Assembly: GCA_903827945.1 (NCBI GenBank)
Contig: CAIKKN010000006.1
Span: forward strand, 79,621-143,620
DNA from: an uncultured Actinomycetes bacterium
GTDB lineage: Bacteria; Actinomycetota; Actinomycetes; Nanopelagicales; Nanopelagicaceae
DNA length: 64,000 bases
Reading direction: 5' to 3'
The notes beneath the pieces are model-generated. The model worked only from the letters and a program-made list of their open reading frames with translations. It ran no database searches and was not told where the DNA came from. Positions 1 through 10,577 of the stretch are shown here, in pieces (within the stretch, counting starts at the first letter, position 1; every line of letters begins with the position of its first letter). A program made the position numbers and the translations under genes.

Positions 1-1184
1 AGCGCTTGAGAAGAGCTCTTTTCACCTGCGGCGAAAAAGATAGCATCGCCGGGTTTAGCTTTCACAACATCGCATATGCCCTTTGATTCTTCTTCACTTA
101 AATTCTTTGCAACTGGACCGCCAAGGGTTCCGTCTTCTTGGACAAGAATGTACGCCAAGCCTTTTGCTCCACGAGCTTTTGCCCAATCTTGCCATGCATC
201 TAGCTCCCGTCGAGGAGAGGCTGCGCCGCCAGGCATAACAACAGCTCCGACATAGTCAGCTTGGAATACTCTAAAAGTTGTATCAGCGAAGAAATCCTTT
301 ACCTCAACGATTTCATTTTCAAAACGTAAATCGGGCTTGTCCGATCCATAGCGACGCATCGCTTCCCAGTACGTCATCCGCGCAATTGGCAAAGGAATTT
401 CATAACCAACTACCTTTTTAAATACTTGAGAAAGAACATTCTCAGCGACGGCAAGAACATCATCTTGGTCAACGAAGGACATTTCGATATCAAGCTGAGT
501 AAATTCAGGCTGTCTATCAGCACGGAAATCTTCATCTCTAAAACAGCGCGCAATTTGGTAATAGCGCTCCATGCCCGCAACCATCAGAAGTTGCTTGAAG
601 AGTTGTGGTGATTGTGGGAGCGCGTACCAAGACCCAGGTTGAAGACGAACTGGAACCAAGAAGTCTCGCGCACCTTCCGGAGTTGATCGGGTCAAATAAG
701 GCGTTTCTATCTCGAGGAAATCTAGATCATCCATCACGCTTCGTATTGCTGATGTCACTTTAGAACGTAGTCGCAGATTCCTGGCAGGCCCTTCTCTGCG
801 CAAATCCAAATATCGGTATTTCAAACGGATCTCTTCAGATACATTTACTGTTTCACCGCTATCAACCTGGAATGGAAGCGCTGCGGCTTCACTTAAGACG
901 GTGAGATTTTCACAATTAATTTCTATCTCGCCCGTCGGAATTCCAGCGTTTTCATTTCCGTTTGGTCTGGCCAGCACCGTACCGGTGATTAAAACGCACC
1001 ACTCAGCTCGTAGTGCTCCCGCAATTTCATCCTTGATGACAACTTGGACTGCACCTGTTGAATCACGTAAATCGATGAAGGCGACCCCACCGTGGTCTCG
1101 GCGACGAGCCACCCAACCAGCAAGTGTTACAGTCGAGCCGACATCGCTCTTTCGCAAGGTTCCTGCATCGTGCGTTCTTAACAT
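1..1184 (-). CDS. aspS: Aspartyl-tRNA synthetase (N-terminal ~394 residues, cut by window edge)
   Basis: Charges tRNA-Asp (or tRNA-Asp and tRNA-Asn in non-discriminating forms) in the cytoplasm. Translation from the ATG at 1184 starts [11 protein letters not shown] and gives an OB-fold anticodon-binding domain (residues ~1-105, with [13 protein letters not shown]), then the class II core with the motif-2 block [18 protein letters not shown] near residues 213-230, followed by the bacterial GAD insertion. About 394 of the usual ~590 residues are present and the rest lies off the left edge, so this is not a pseudogene. GGAGA lies 8 nt before the start. It lies 42 bp downstream of hisS, the common actinobacterial hisS-aspS order. 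Confidence 0.96.
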   Translation of the reverse strand, partial: MLRTHDAGTLRKSDVGSTVTLAGWVARRRDHGGVAFIDLRDSTGAVQVVIKDEIAGALRAEWCVLITGTVLARPNGNENAGIPTGEIEINCENLTVLSEAAALPFQVDSGETVNVSEEIRLKYRYLDLRREGPARNLRLRSKVTSAIRSVMDDLDFLEIETPYLTRSTPEGARDFLVPVRLQPGSWYALPQSPQLFKQLLMVAGMERYYQIARCFRDEDFRADRQPEFTQLDIEMSFVDQDDVLAVAENVLSQVFKKVVGYEIPLPIARMTYWEAMRRYGSDKPDLRFENEIVEVKDFFADTTFRVFQADYVGAVVMPGGAASPRRELDAWQDWAKARGAKGLAYILVQEDGTLGGPVAKNLSEEESKGICDVVKAKPGDAIFFAAGEKSSSQA

Positions 1185-1226
1185 GAGTCAATCTCCAGTA
1201 ATCCAGTAATTAGGTCAATCTGCAAT

Positions 1227-2483
1227 TTAAAGGAGCTTTCTAAGATCCTCTTGCAAGGTTCGAAGCGTAACGGAAGAGGAAACTCCCGTTTGCATATTCT
1301 TGAGTTCGGCGCTTCCTGAGGCTATTTCATTCTCGCCAAGGACTAGAGCAAAGCGAGAACCCGATTTGTCGGCGGCTTTCATGGCCCCTTTTAGACCTCG
1401 ATCACCATATGCAAGGTCGGTGGAAAAGCCGGCCACTCGTAGCTCTTGCGCCAAAACAACTGCTCTTCTTTTAGCCGACTCACCGATTGGCACAATAAAT
1501 AACTGCAATGCAAAATCTTGCGGGATTCCAACTCCTTCGGCCTCGCATGCAAGGAGTATTCGATCAACGCCTAGCCCAAATCCAATTCCCGATAAATCAG
1601 ATCCTCCGAGTTGTGCCATCAGGCCGTCATAGCGACCGCCTCCGCCAATTCCAGATTGCGATCCTAATCCGTTATGAACAAATTCAAAGGCAGTTCCCGT
1701 GTAGTAATCCAAACCTCTCACCATGCGCTTGTTAATTGAATAATCGATGGAGAAATCATTTAAACACTCTTGCACTTTCTGGAAGTGGGAGGCGCTCTCC
1801 TGCGTCAGATAATCCATCAGCACCGGGGCGCCTGCCATAAGGGCGCGAACTTCATCTCGCTTGTCGTCAAAAAGACGAAGAGGGTTGAGATTTGCTCTTT
1901 GCGTCGTCGCCTCATCAAGATCTAGCGTCGCGATATATGTACGTAGATCTTTTGTATAACGCTCTCGCGTAGGCGCATCGCCAAGGGAAGTAATTTCGAG
2001 TGAGTAATTCTTCAGTCCCAATTTCTTAAATGCTCTGTCAGCGACTGAAATAACTTCAGCATCAATTTCAGGATCTTGTAAACCAATTGCCTCTATACCC
2101 ACTTGATAGAACTGGCGGTAGCGTCCAAGTTGTGGACGTTCTGCTCTAAAGAATTGCCCTGAGTACCAAACTTTTACTGGAAGCTGTCCGCGATCAAGAT
2201 TGTGCTCGATAACCGATCGCATGACACCGGCTGTACCTTCTGGCCTTAAAGTTATTGATCGACCACCGCGATCTTCAAATGTATACATTTCTTTTGAAAC
2301 AACATCGGTTGATTCACCCACCCCGCGGGCGAATAATTCTGTATCTTCAAAGACTGGCAACTCAATGAGTTGATAACCGCTTCGCCGTGCCGAATCGATT
2401 AACGTCTCCCTAACAAACTCGAAGTACTTTGAACGATCTGGGAAGTATTCGCTCACACCTTTTGGGGCCGCAAACTTATTCAT
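1227..2483 (-). CDS. hisS: Histidyl-tRNA synthetase
   Basis: Class II synthetase that charges tRNA-His. The 418-residue product has the usual bacterial length. Visible landmarks are motif 2 in [13 protein letters not shown] (~residues 77-89), the histidine-binding signatures [12 protein letters not shown] (~258-269) and [10 protein letters not shown] (~298-307), and a C-terminal anticodon-binding domain from about residue 325. The start at 2483 follows a purine-rich GGGGAG stretch. It is 36 bp downstream of the MBL-fold hydrolase on the same strand and upstream of aspS, so the three are probably co-transcribed. Confidence 0.96.
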   Translation of the reverse strand: MNKFAAPKGVSEYFPDRSKYFEFVRETLIDSARRSGYQLIELPVFEDTELFARGVGESTDVVSKEMYTFEDRGGRSITLRPEGTAGVMRSVIEHNLDRGQLPVKVWYSGQFFRAERPQLGRYRQFYQVGIEAIGLQDPEIDAEVISVADRAFKKLGLKNYSLEITSLGDAPTRERYTKDLRTYIATLDLDEATTQRANLNPLRLFDDKRDEVRALMAGAPVLMDYLTQESASHFQKVQECLNDFSIDYSINKRMVRGLDYYTGTAFEFVHNGLGSQSGIGGGGRYDGLMAQLGGSDLSGIGFGLGVDRILLACEAEGVGIPQDFALQLFIVPIGESAKRRAVVLAQELRVAGFSTDLAYGDRGLKGAMKAADKSGSRFALVLGENEIASGSAELKNMQTGVSSSVTLRTLQEDLRKLL

Positions 2484-2519
2484 TCTTCTTGGTTGCTCCC
2501 CTCTTCTAGTTCTGCTGAA

Positions 2520-3209
2520 TTACTCACGCGAGTCCAAGAACTCGTCAGTCAGGTATGGGTTCTTCCTGCGTTCTCGACCAATTGTAGTTTGCGAACCGTG
2601 GCCAGGAAGAACAATTAGCTCATCATCGAGCGTCAAGATTTGATTTCTCAATGTTTTTTTCATCTCCGAAGGAGAACCGGAGGGCAGGTCTGTTCGACCA
2701 ATTGATCCTTCGAAGAGGACATCACCGGCGACCAATATTTCACTATTGACAACAAAAACGGCTGAGCCGGCTGTATGTCCTGGCGCGTGCCGTACTTGCA
2801 TTGGAAGTCCCGCGATAGTCAATTGCTCCACTCCGTGAAGCTCGATTACCTCTTTGGGTTCTTTGAACGAAGTAGCGCCAAACGCTTTGAGGATTTGATC
2901 AGATGGCCCACCTGGCGTCAAAATCTTCATGGGGTTAGAGATGAGAGCGCGGTCGCGAGCATGGATCAGAGCAGGAATCTCATAACCATCAGCGACGGGC
3001 AATGCTGAAAACATGTGGTCAAGGTGTCCATGTGTCAGAAGAACAGCGACAGGCTTCAGGTTGTGGCGATTTACGACCTCCTGGACTCTTTTGAAAATGG
3101 ATGGGTTTGAAATACCCGGGTCAACGATCACGCATTCAGCGCCCCTCTGTGTTGCCAATATCCAACAATTGGTTGCGAAATAGTCGGCTACAACAGATTC
3201 AACGAGCAT
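2520..3209 (-). CDS. Metallo-beta-lactamase-fold hydrolase (glyoxalase II-like)
   Basis: Probable thioester or related hydrolase of the glyoxalase II branch of the MBL superfamily. The 229-residue product contains the metal-binding motif THGHLDHM (~residues 60-67), a later HAPGHTAGS motif carrying the third metal His, an Asp in VAGDVLFEGS, and a C-terminal LPGHGSQT. These cover the expected two-metal ligand set. I chose MLVESVVADYF (ATG at 3209) as the start because it begins at the first core beta strand; an in-frame ATG at 3257 would add 16 residues without family similarity. The gene is upstream of hisS, a position where mycobacteria also keep a glyoxalase II-like gene. The substrate is not known. 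Confidence 0.85.
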   Translation of the reverse strand: MLVESVVADYFATNCWILATQRGAECVIVDPGISNPSIFKRVQEVVNRHNLKPVAVLLTHGHLDHMFSALPVADGYEIPALIHARDRALISNPMKILTPGGPSDQILKAFGATSFKEPKEVIELHGVEQLTIAGLPMQVRHAPGHTAGSAVFVVNSEILVAGDVLFEGSIGRTDLPSGSPSEMKKTLRNQILTLDDELIVLPGHGSQTTIGRERRKNPYLTDEFLDSRE

Positions 3210-3393
3210 GGGGACATCATGCCATTTTGACGTGCTTAGGCGCGTATTCGCCCTCATTGTTCAGTGTGAGGTTTGGCGCCCGCTTCGTCTTTGCCTAACG
3301 AGGGGAAGCGAGTACCTTTGCCAACTAATAGTCCATATAACGGAACCTCAACGGGGCGACCTGATGAGTAACGCGCAACAGAAGGAGCACATC

Positions 3394-4683
3394 ATGAGCG
3401 AGCCAACATTCTCTCCAGCATCAGCACTCGTCGGAGATCCATCTCAATTTGGCCGAGTCGCCGAAGATGGCGTCGTATATGTGAGACTCCCAGAAGGTGA
3501 ACGCGCTGTTGGTTCATACCCAGGTAAGACTCCGGAAGAAGCACTGGCATATTTTGTTCGCAAATTTGAAGCGGTTGCTTCAGAAGTCGCATTACTTGCT
3601 GCCCGAATCAAAAGTGGCGCACTCGTACCTTCAGATGCCCTTGAAGCAGTAACAAAACTTCGTCACCAAGTTGCCTCTTTAAATGGCGTTGGAGACCTCG
3701 CAACACTCGCTGCCTCCGTTGAGCAAATTCCAGATCTCATCGAAGGCCATCGGGCTGCATACGAAGCGCGCAAAGAAGCTGAGAAGGTTGTCAAAGATGC
3801 AAAGCGTGCCGAAGCACTCATCATTAAAGAAAAGATTGTTTCTGAAGCGGAATCCCTAGCTCTTTCAGAAAGTTGGAAGACGACAGGCGAGCGTTTGAAA
3901 GTCCTACTTGAAGAATGGAAGGCAGCGCCTCGTCTTGATAAAGCTGCAGATGCAACTCTTTGGAAGAGATTTTCTGCCTCCCGAAATAAGTTTGATAAGC
4001 GCCGCCGTACCCACTTCTCGCAATTAGAGGCAGCCTCATCGGCAGTTGCTTCCAAAAAAGAAGAAATTGTCGCAGAAGCTAAAAAGTTGGCAACTTCCAA
4101 AGAATGGCTTCCAACTGCAAAGCGTTTCAAGGAACTGATGGATGCCTGGAAGGCCTCAGGTCGAGGTAAACAGAGTGTTGATGCAAAACTTTGGGACCAG
4201 TTCAAAGCAGCGCAAGATCAATTCTTTGCTGCAAAAAGCGTTGATTTGGAAAAGCGTCAAGGAACCATGGCTGAAAATCTCAAAAAGCGCGAAGAGCTCA
4301 TCCTTGAGATTGAAGCACTCCTTCCTGTGACGGATCTGAACTCAGCCCGCAAGAAGTTCCATGACCTAAGCGAGAAGTGGTTCAAGATTGGAATGACTGA
4401 GAGATCAAAGCGTGCAGCCTTTGATGCTCGTTTCTTGAAAGTTGAAAGTGAAATTGAGTCCATTCAAGAAGAGCAGTCACGTAGAACCGATCCCACAGCC
4501 ATCGCTCGCGCAAATAACGTGGTGCAAGGTCTACTTGATGCAATTGAAGAGTATGAAGAAAAGGCCGCTAAAGCAGAAGCCGCTGGAAACAGCGCTAAAG
4601 CTTTGGTTGCTCGTGAAGCGGCAGAAGCTCGCAAAATTTGGCTAGCAGAAGCTCAAAAAGGCCTCGCCGACTTCAATAACTAG
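3394..4683 (+). CDS. DUF349 domain-containing coiled-coil protein
   Basis: Protein of 429 residues with several DUF349 units, recognisable as repeats of the type W...LxxxWKAxxR...LWxxFxxAxxxF (for example LLEEWKAAPRLDKAADATLW and LMDAWKASGR). It is rich in Ala, Lys and Glu and largely helical, with predicted coiled coil. DUF349 proteins have no firmly assigned biochemical role, so I give none. I chose the ATG at 3394 because AGAAGGAG lies about 8 nt upstream; earlier in-frame starts (3364, 3208) lack this. It is transcribed divergently from the MBL hydrolase and ends 3 bp from the convergent rel gene. Confidence 0.8.
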   Translation: MSEPTFSPASALVGDPSQFGRVAEDGVVYVRLPEGERAVGSYPGKTPEEALAYFVRKFEAVASEVALLAARIKSGALVPSDALEAVTKLRHQVASLNGVGDLATLAASVEQIPDLIEGHRAAYEARKEAEKVVKDAKRAEALIIKEKIVSEAESLALSESWKTTGERLKVLLEEWKAAPRLDKAADATLWKRFSASRNKFDKRRRTHFSQLEAASSAVASKKEEIVAEAKKLATSKEWLPTAKRFKELMDAWKASGRGKQSVDAKLWDQFKAAQDQFFAAKSVDLEKRQGTMAENLKKREELILEIEALLPVTDLNSARKKFHDLSEKWFKIGMTERSKRAAFDARFLKVESEIESIQEEQSRRTDPTAIARANNVVQGLLDAIEEYEEKAAKAEAAGNSAKALVAREAAEARKIWLAEAQKGLADFNN

Positions 4684-4686
4684 CAC

Positions 4687-6858
4687 TTAATTGTTTGTGA
4701 CGCGATAAACGTCGTAAACGCCTTCAATTCCGCGAACCGCGGCAATCACTGAATCTAGGTGAGATGCATCCGCCATTTCAAAGGTAAACCTAGAAATCGC
4801 AACGCGGTCCTTGGAAGTTGAAACCGCCGCGTTAAGAATATTCACATGTTGATCTGAAAGTGCCTGGGTTACATCTGAAAGCAATCTATTTCTATCAAGT
4901 GCTTCTACTTGGATATTTACCAAGAAAATTGATTTTGCTGAAGCATTCCACTTAACTTTGACGATTCTGTCACCTTGCGTGCCCTTTAGGTCAATGACAT
5001 TTATGCAATCAGTTCTATGTACTGAGACCCCACTCCCCCTTGTTACAAATCCGGTGATTTCATCGCCAGGTACGGGAGTGCAGCAGCGCGCAAGCTTCAC
5101 CATGACTTCTCCAACGCCTTCAACTTCTACGCCAGAGGAATTCTTTTTTGTTGGCTCACGATGAGAGGGAACAAAGAAGTGATCAACGCTTGACTCTGCA
5201 TGCATCGGTTCATCAGAAAATAGATGCGCCAGCTTCTCGGTTATGGAAGGCGCAGAGACGTGACCATTACCTATAGCCGCGTAGAGGGATTCGATATCTG
5301 GATAATGTAAATCATGTGAGAGCTCCAGAATTGCTTGGCCAGCAAAGATTTTTTGAAGTGGCAGCCCGGCTTTACGCATTTGGCGAGCAAGTGATTCACG
5401 TCCCGCATCAATCGCCTCTTCTTTACGCTCTTTTGTAAAGTGCGCCTTAATCTTTGAACGGGCTCTTGGAGAGACGACGAAATTTAGCCAATCTCGACTT
5501 GGTCCCGCATTTGGATTCTTATTTGTAACAACATCAACTACATCACCATTGGCAAGGGTTGACTCGAGTGGTACCAACTTCCCATTTACTTTTGCTCCAA
5601 CGCATCGTCCACCAACCTCTGTATGTACTGCATATGCAAAATCCACTGGCGTGGAGCCAGCAGGCAATGCAATAACACTGCCCTTTGGAGTAAAAACAAA
5701 AACTTCAGGTGTTTTTAGGTCGAAACGAAGTGCATCGAGAAATTCATTTGCGTCCTCGGTCTCTTGTTGCCATTCATGTAACTGTTTAAGCCAGAGTACG
5801 TTTGGATCTTGCGGCTCACTTGTCGAACTCTTTTGTTTATATTTCCAGTGGGCAGCGATACCAAATTCAGCTCGGGAGTGCATTTCAAAGGTACGGATTT
5901 GGATTTCTACTGCTTTCCCAGTCGGGCCAATAACCGTTGTGTGCAGAGATTGATAAAGATTGAACTTTGGCATAGCGATGTAATCCTTGAAACGGCCTGG
6001 AACCGGGCTCCATCTGGCGTGAATCGCTCCGAGTACTGCATAACAATCTCGGACATTCTCCACCAATACTCGAATGCCAACTAGGTCATAGATCTCATTG
6101 AAGTCGCGCCCGCGAACAACCATCTTCTGATAGACGGAGTAATAATGCTTCTGCCTACCAGTAACCTTCGCGACTATTCCATCTGCGGCAAGATCACCCA
6201 CGACTGCATCAATAACCGATGTTGTAAGTTTTTCACGAGAAGGATTTCGTTCAGCTACCAATCTCTCGATTTCTTCAAACTTCTTTGGTTCAAGGGCTTT
6301 GAATGAAAGATCTTCTAACTCCCACTTAAGTGCATTCATACCCAGCCTGTGAGCAAGTGGGGCATAAATATCGAGGGTCTCGCGAGCCTTCCGTGTTGCA
6401 GATTCAGGAGTCACAAATGCCCATGTGCGTGCATTGTGCAATCGATCTGCAAGTTTGATAACCAAAACTCGGATATCTCGAGACATAGCGACAACCATTT
6501 TGCGCAGCGTTTCAGCTTCAGCACTTGGTCCATATGTGAGCTTGTCCAGCTTTGTTACTCCGTCAACTAACTGCGCAACTTCCTTACCGAAGTCCGCCTC
6601 AAGTTGGGAAAGGTTGTATTCAGTATCTTCGACCGTGTCATGCAAAAGAGCTGCCACGATAGTAGAGATGTCCATTCCCAGGTCTGCCAAAATTTCAGCA
6701 ACAGCAACTGGATGCGTTATGTAATCTTCACCAGATTTTCGTATTTGACCTTCATGCGCCTTTTCTGCGATGAGAAAAGCTCTTTCGAGTTCCTTGGAGT
6801 CAAATCCAGGATGGTGACCTGCGAGTGACTTTGCGAGCGGCTCTATTAATTGATGCAT
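4687..6858 (-). CDS. rel: Bifunctional (p)ppGpp synthetase/hydrolase (Rel)
   Basis: Makes and degrades the stringent-response alarmone (p)ppGpp. The 723-residue product shows an N-terminal HD hydrolase domain with an intact HDTVEDT motif (~residues 73-79), the synthetase domain with RFKDYIAMPKFNLYQSLHTT (~291-310), a TGS domain (~385-450), and a C-terminal ACT domain. Both catalytic halves look complete, as expected for the single long Rel of actinobacteria. It lies 34 bp downstream of secF on the same strand and no clear ribosome-binding site is visible. Confidence 0.96.
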   Translation of the reverse strand: MHQLIEPLAKSLAGHHPGFDSKELERAFLIAEKAHEGQIRKSGEDYITHPVAVAEILADLGMDISTIVAALLHDTVEDTEYNLSQLEADFGKEVAQLVDGVTKLDKLTYGPSAEAETLRKMVVAMSRDIRVLVIKLADRLHNARTWAFVTPESATRKARETLDIYAPLAHRLGMNALKWELEDLSFKALEPKKFEEIERLVAERNPSREKLTTSVIDAVVGDLAADGIVAKVTGRQKHYYSVYQKMVVRGRDFNEIYDLVGIRVLVENVRDCYAVLGAIHARWSPVPGRFKDYIAMPKFNLYQSLHTTVIGPTGKAVEIQIRTFEMHSRAEFGIAAHWKYKQKSSTSEPQDPNVLWLKQLHEWQQETEDANEFLDALRFDLKTPEVFVFTPKGSVIALPAGSTPVDFAYAVHTEVGGRCVGAKVNGKLVPLESTLANGDVVDVVTNKNPNAGPSRDWLNFVVSPRARSKIKAHFTKERKEEAIDAGRESLARQMRKAGLPLQKIFAGQAILELSHDLHYPDIESLYAAIGNGHVSAPSITEKLAHLFSDEPMHAESSVDHFFVPSHREPTKKNSSGVEVEGVGEVMVKLARCCTPVPGDEITGFVTRGSGVSVHRTDCINVIDLKGTQGDRIVKVKWNASAKSIFLVNIQVEALDRNRLLSDVTQALSDQHVNILNAAVSTSKDRVAISRFTFEMADASHLDSVIAAVRGIEGVYDVYRVTNN

Positions 6859-6892
6859 AGATATCCGCCCGCGATCACACTATTTTGACTAA

Positions 6893-7975
6893 TTAGTGCT
6901 TCTTGGAAGATTTGCGTTTCGGTTGATTTCGCGGACCTCTAACACGGTCTTCCTTCGAGTGGGTTGAAGTAACAACTCCAGGAATCGACTCGGCAACAAT
7001 TTTTTCACCTGTTGCACCATTTCGAACGGCTACCCGCTTGCGAAGAGCAATCATTGCTGGTTCGCGCTCACGAAGAGTTGCAAGTATCGGAGTAGCTACA
7101 AAGATTGATGAATAAGTACCAATTGCAAGGCCGATAAAGAGAGCCAAAGAGAGGTCTTTAAGCGTTCCCGCTCCAAGAAGGCCAGCACCCACGAAGAGAA
7201 TTGAAGCAACTGGAAGTAGGGCAATCAGTGATGTATTAAATGAGCGAACAAGAGTCTGATTTACTGCCAAATTCGCGGCCTGTGAGTATGTCTGCTTAGC
7301 CGTGCTTGTGAGTGAGCGTGTGTTCTCTCGGACTTTGTCGAAGACAACGACGGTGTCATACAGTGAATATCCAAGAATTGTTAGGAAACCAATAACCGTG
7401 GCAGGCGTTACATCAAAACCAACTAATGCATAGATACCTACAGTGATCAGTACGTCATGGATAACAGCAACAATTGCTGCGATCGCCATTTTCGGCTCAA
7501 ATGCCATTGCGAGATAGAGCATCACAACAATGATGAACCCAAAGAGACCGTACAAGGCCTTCTTTGTAATTTCCTTACCCCATGACGGGCCAATGCTTAG
7601 CGTGTCAATATTCGCCGACTGCACGTTGTAATTCTTTGCAAGATTTGCCTTCAAATTATCAGATTGCGTATTTGCAAGACCACCGGTTTGAACGCGGATC
7701 TTATTATTGCCAATCTTCTGAACGATTGCCTCAGAAGTGATTCCTGCAACTTTAAGAGCTTGATTAGCACCATCGATAGTCGAGTTCGGTGCGGTAACAG
7801 TGAATGCTGCGCCACCTTTAAATTCGATACCAAGTTTCAAACCTTGGATTCCAAGTGCTGCTGCTGCCACAATAATGAGTACGCCAGAGAATGCGTAGAA
7901 GCGTTTGCGATTCCCGATGAAATCGACTGAAGTGTCGCCGCGATAAAGACGACCACCAATTCCTGAGAGAGCCAT
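6893..7975 (-). CDS. secF: Protein translocase subunit SecF
   Basis: Membrane component of the SecDF accessory complex, which uses the proton-motive force to help preprotein export through SecYEG. The 360-residue protein has an N-terminal transmembrane helix, a periplasmic segment beginning with the family motif LGIEFKGGAAFTV, and five C-terminal helices including the signature GYSLYDTVVVFDKVREN. The extreme C-terminus is a basic tail (PRNQPKRKSSKKH). Its start overlaps the secD stop by one base, indicating translational coupling. Confidence 0.96.
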   Translation of the reverse strand: MALSGIGGRLYRGDTSVDFIGNRKRFYAFSGVLIIVAAAALGIQGLKLGIEFKGGAAFTVTAPNSTIDGANQALKVAGITSEAIVQKIGNNKIRVQTGGLANTQSDNLKANLAKNYNVQSANIDTLSIGPSWGKEITKKALYGLFGFIIVVMLYLAMAFEPKMAIAAIVAVIHDVLITVGIYALVGFDVTPATVIGFLTILGYSLYDTVVVFDKVRENTRSLTSTAKQTYSQAANLAVNQTLVRSFNTSLIALLPVASILFVGAGLLGAGTLKDLSLALFIGLAIGTYSSIFVATPILATLREREPAMIALRKRVAVRNGATGEKIVAESIPGVVTSTHSKEDRVRGPRNQPKRKSSKKH

Positions 7976-9507
7976 TACGCAACTTCCTTTCCTGTAACAA
8001 CACCCAAGCTCTTTGCAGAGAAGCCAGATAAAGGGCCTCCATGCGCATAGAACGGAAGTCGGGCGAGAAGAGTGACAAGTGGTTTTGTAAAGAAGAAGAC
8101 GACGAAGAGATCAACGAAGGTTGTTAGCCCAAGTGTGAAAGCGAATCCTCGAACACCGCCTACTGCGAAGAAGTAAAGAAGAGCTGATGCGATAAGCGAT
8201 ACAAAGTCAGCTACCAAGATGGTGTGACGCGCACGTTGCCATCCAGTTTCGACAGCAGTTCGCAGTGAACGTCCCTCGCGAACTTCATCACGAAGGCGCT
8301 CAAAATAGACGATAAATGAGTCTGCGGTAATACCAATGGAAACAATCGCGCCTGCAATACCGGCCAGAGTCAATGTGAATCCAATGTATTTGCCGAGCAA
8401 CAAGAATGCGAGATAAGTAATTCCACCGGCCACAGCAAGTGAGCCAACCGATACAACGCCAAGCCCACGGTAATAAAGGAGTGAATACAAGAGCACCAAA
8501 CCTAATCCCAGCGCTCCGGCGATAAGTCCAGCATGCAATTGATCAGCGCCAAGTGTTGGAGAAATCTGTTGTACTTCTCCGCGATCGAAGGCGAGTGGCA
8601 ATGCGCCGTATTTCAAAACGTTAGCAAGATCCGTTGCATCAGTCTGTGTGAAGTTGCCAGAGATCTGAGCACTTCCACTTGTGATTGCTTCAATGATGCG
8701 AGGTGAAGAGACGACAAGTCCATCTAGAACAATCGCTGCTTGATTCGCTGGCGCTGGCAGACTTGTGATGCGAGTTGTCATAGCTGCAAAAGCTTTTGTT
8801 CCAGAACCGTTAAATGTTAATGAAACCATCCAACCTGATCCGCCTTGTTGATCTAGTACAGCTGACGCCTTACTTACTTGGCTACCCAAAAGTTCAGCAG
8901 GGGCCAAAATATATTTTGTCGACCCATCGCGGCTACAGGTTACAAGGGCGTCCGTCGGTGCATCAACACTTCCGCCTTGACGGTTCTTTGGATCAGTGCA
9001 ATCAAGAGCAGCAAATTTTGCATCCAGTGCGGCTGTTACACCCGTTGGATAACTCGCGGCTGCTTTAGCACTCGCAGCTGTGGTCGACGTTGTCTTTGCA
9101 TTTCCAGCACCTGAAGCAAGTGCCTGACGGAAACGCAATTCAGCGGTTTGTCCGACTAGCTTCACAATTCTGTCTCCAGTATCACCGGGAACCGAAATAA
9201 CAATCTGACGATTTGTTCCGCTTCCTTGAGCTGAAACTTCAGATTCGGCAACACCGAGTGAGTTAACGCGCTGGCGAATGATTGAAACGGCTTGATCGAT
9301 TGCCGCCGAAGTCACTTGTCCGCCCGCAGTACCGCGCGGGGTTAGCGTGACGCTTGTTCCGCCTCGCAAATCAAGGCCTAATTTAATTTTGGTCGCACTG
9401 GCAAGACCAGCAAAAACAGAGAAGCCAATAAGGGCAAGAGCCAAGATCGCAATAGTGCGAGCTGGACGCGATTGCTTTTGGGTGGCTTTAGAAATATTCG
9501 CAGACAT
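7975..9507 (-). CDS. secD: Protein translocase subunit SecD
   Basis: Partner of SecF in proton-driven protein export. The 510 residues comprise an N-terminal membrane helix, the signature KLGLDLRGGTSVTL (~residues 41-54), a large extracytoplasmic region with a low-complexity Ala/Ser/Thr stretch around residues 135-155, and six C-terminal transmembrane helices with GITADSFIVYFERLRDE. The start ATG lies 11 bp after ruvB. The short YajC gene that usually precedes secD in actinobacteria is absent from that gap. A TAGACT box lies 8 nt before the ATG and could be an internal promoter. Confidence 0.95.
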   Translation of the reverse strand: MSANISKATQKQSRPARTIAILALALIGFSVFAGLASATKIKLGLDLRGGTSVTLTPRGTAGGQVTSAAIDQAVSIIRQRVNSLGVAESEVSAQGSGTNRQIVISVPGDTGDRIVKLVGQTAELRFRQALASGAGNAKTTSTTAASAKAAASYPTGVTAALDAKFAALDCTDPKNRQGGSVDAPTDALVTCSRDGSTKYILAPAELLGSQVSKASAVLDQQGGSGWMVSLTFNGSGTKAFAAMTTRITSLPAPANQAAIVLDGLVVSSPRIIEAITSGSAQISGNFTQTDATDLANVLKYGALPLAFDRGEVQQISPTLGADQLHAGLIAGALGLGLVLLYSLLYYRGLGVVSVGSLAVAGGITYLAFLLLGKYIGFTLTLAGIAGAIVSIGITADSFIVYFERLRDEVREGRSLRTAVETGWQRARHTILVADFVSLIASALLYFFAVGGVRGFAFTLGLTTFVDLFVVFFFTKPLVTLLARLPFYAHGGPLSGFSAKSLGVVTGKEVA

Positions 9508-9518
9508 GAGGCAGGAGT

Positions 9519-10577
9519 CTAGGCTTCATTTGTCGGTGTGTCGAAAAGGCTGGCTAGACCAGCACTCGAGCCGTTTGGAGCCTTCAAACCAAGCTGATTC
9601 CAGCCCAATTCTGTTGCAACTCTGCCTCTAGGCGTACGTGCCAGGAATCCCATTCTGACAAGGAAAGGTTCAGCTAAAGATTCGATTGTTTCAGCCTCCT
9701 CCCCGATTGCCATTGCCAGAGTCGTAATGCCCACAGGCCCACCTGCAAAGCGTTTTATAAGAACTTCCAACAATGATCGGTCCATTCGATCGAGTCCGCT
9801 TTCGTCAACTTCATACATTTCAAGAGCGTCTCTAGCATCTTCTAATCGAATATGACCATCTCCACGTACTTGTGCATAATCCCTTACCCGGCGGAGCAAT
9901 CTATTTGCCACGCGCGGAGTTCCACGCGACCTTGATCCGATTTCATCGATTGCATCGCCGTCAATTCCAACTTCAAGTAACTGTGCGCTTCGCTTAACGA
10001 TGTGCGAGAGAGATGAGTTCTCGTAGAAATCAAGTTGGGCTGTGAATCCAAACCGATCTCGCAATGGACTGGGGAGCAACCCAGCTCTCGTTGTTGCGCC
10101 GACCAAAGTGAAATGTGGCAGCTGCAGTGGAATAGCCGTGGCGCCGGCTCCCTTGCCAACAATTACATCGACGCGAAAGTCCTCCATAGCAAGATAAAGC
10201 AATTCTTCAGCTGGCCTCGACATGCGATGAATCTCATCTAGGAACAATATTTCTCCTTCTACCAATGAAGAGAGAATCGATGCCAAATCACCCGCGTGCG
10301 TAATAGCCGGTCCACTTGTGATCCGAATCGGTGCGTTCATCTCGGAGGCAATAATCATCGCAAGAGTCGTCTTTCCGAGTCCCGGAGGACCCGACAATAG
10401 AATGTGATCTGCAGGATGATTTCTAGATTTTGCAGCGTCTAACAAAAGTTGAATCTGATTTGAAACACGTTCCTGCCCGGTGAAATCAGCGAGAGACTTC
10501 GGGCGAAGTGCTAATTCTTGAAGACGTTCAGCCTCGGCAGCAGCTGAACTAAGAATTGAATCATTTTCTCTGCTCAT
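9519..10577 (-). CDS. ruvB: Holliday junction branch-migration helicase RuvB
   Basis: Hexameric AAA+ motor that drives branch migration of Holliday junctions together with RuvA. The 352-residue protein has Walker [10 protein letters not shown] (~residues 64-72), Walker B LFLDEIHR (~115-122), sensor 1 in [10 protein letters not shown], an arginine-finger region SPLRDRFG, and a C-terminal winged helix. Its ATG overlaps the ruvA stop codon by four bases (ATGA), giving a tightly coupled ruvC-ruvA-ruvB operon. Confidence 0.97.
   Translation of the reverse strand: MSRENDSILSSAAAEAERLQELALRPKSLADFTGQERVSNQIQLLLDAAKSRNHPADHILLSGPPGLGKTTLAMIIASEMNAPIRITSGPAITHAGDLASILSSLVEGEILFLDEIHRMSRPAEELLYLAMEDFRVDVIVGKGAGATAIPLQLPHFTLVGATTRAGLLPSPLRDRFGFTAQLDFYENSSLSHIVKRSAQLLEVGIDGDAIDEIGSRSRGTPRVANRLLRRVRDYAQVRGDGHIRLEDARDALEMYEVDESGLDRMDRSLLEVLIKRFAGGPVGITTLAMAIGEEAETIESLAEPFLVRMGFLARTPRGRVATELGWNQLGLKAPNGSSAGLASLFDTPTNEA

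Noticed and set aside
1..1184. Truncated aspS as a pseudogene
   Set aside because: The reading frame is open to the window edge; the truncation is only the edge.
3312..3341. Promoter with TATAAC before the DUF349 gene
   Set aside because: A TATAAC is present at 3336-3341, but no -35 at acceptable spacing was found, so I did not list it as a feature.
3208..3393. N-terminal extension of the DUF349 protein
   Set aside because: The extension runs across the divergent promoter region and lacks an SD. The ATG at 3394 has a clear one.
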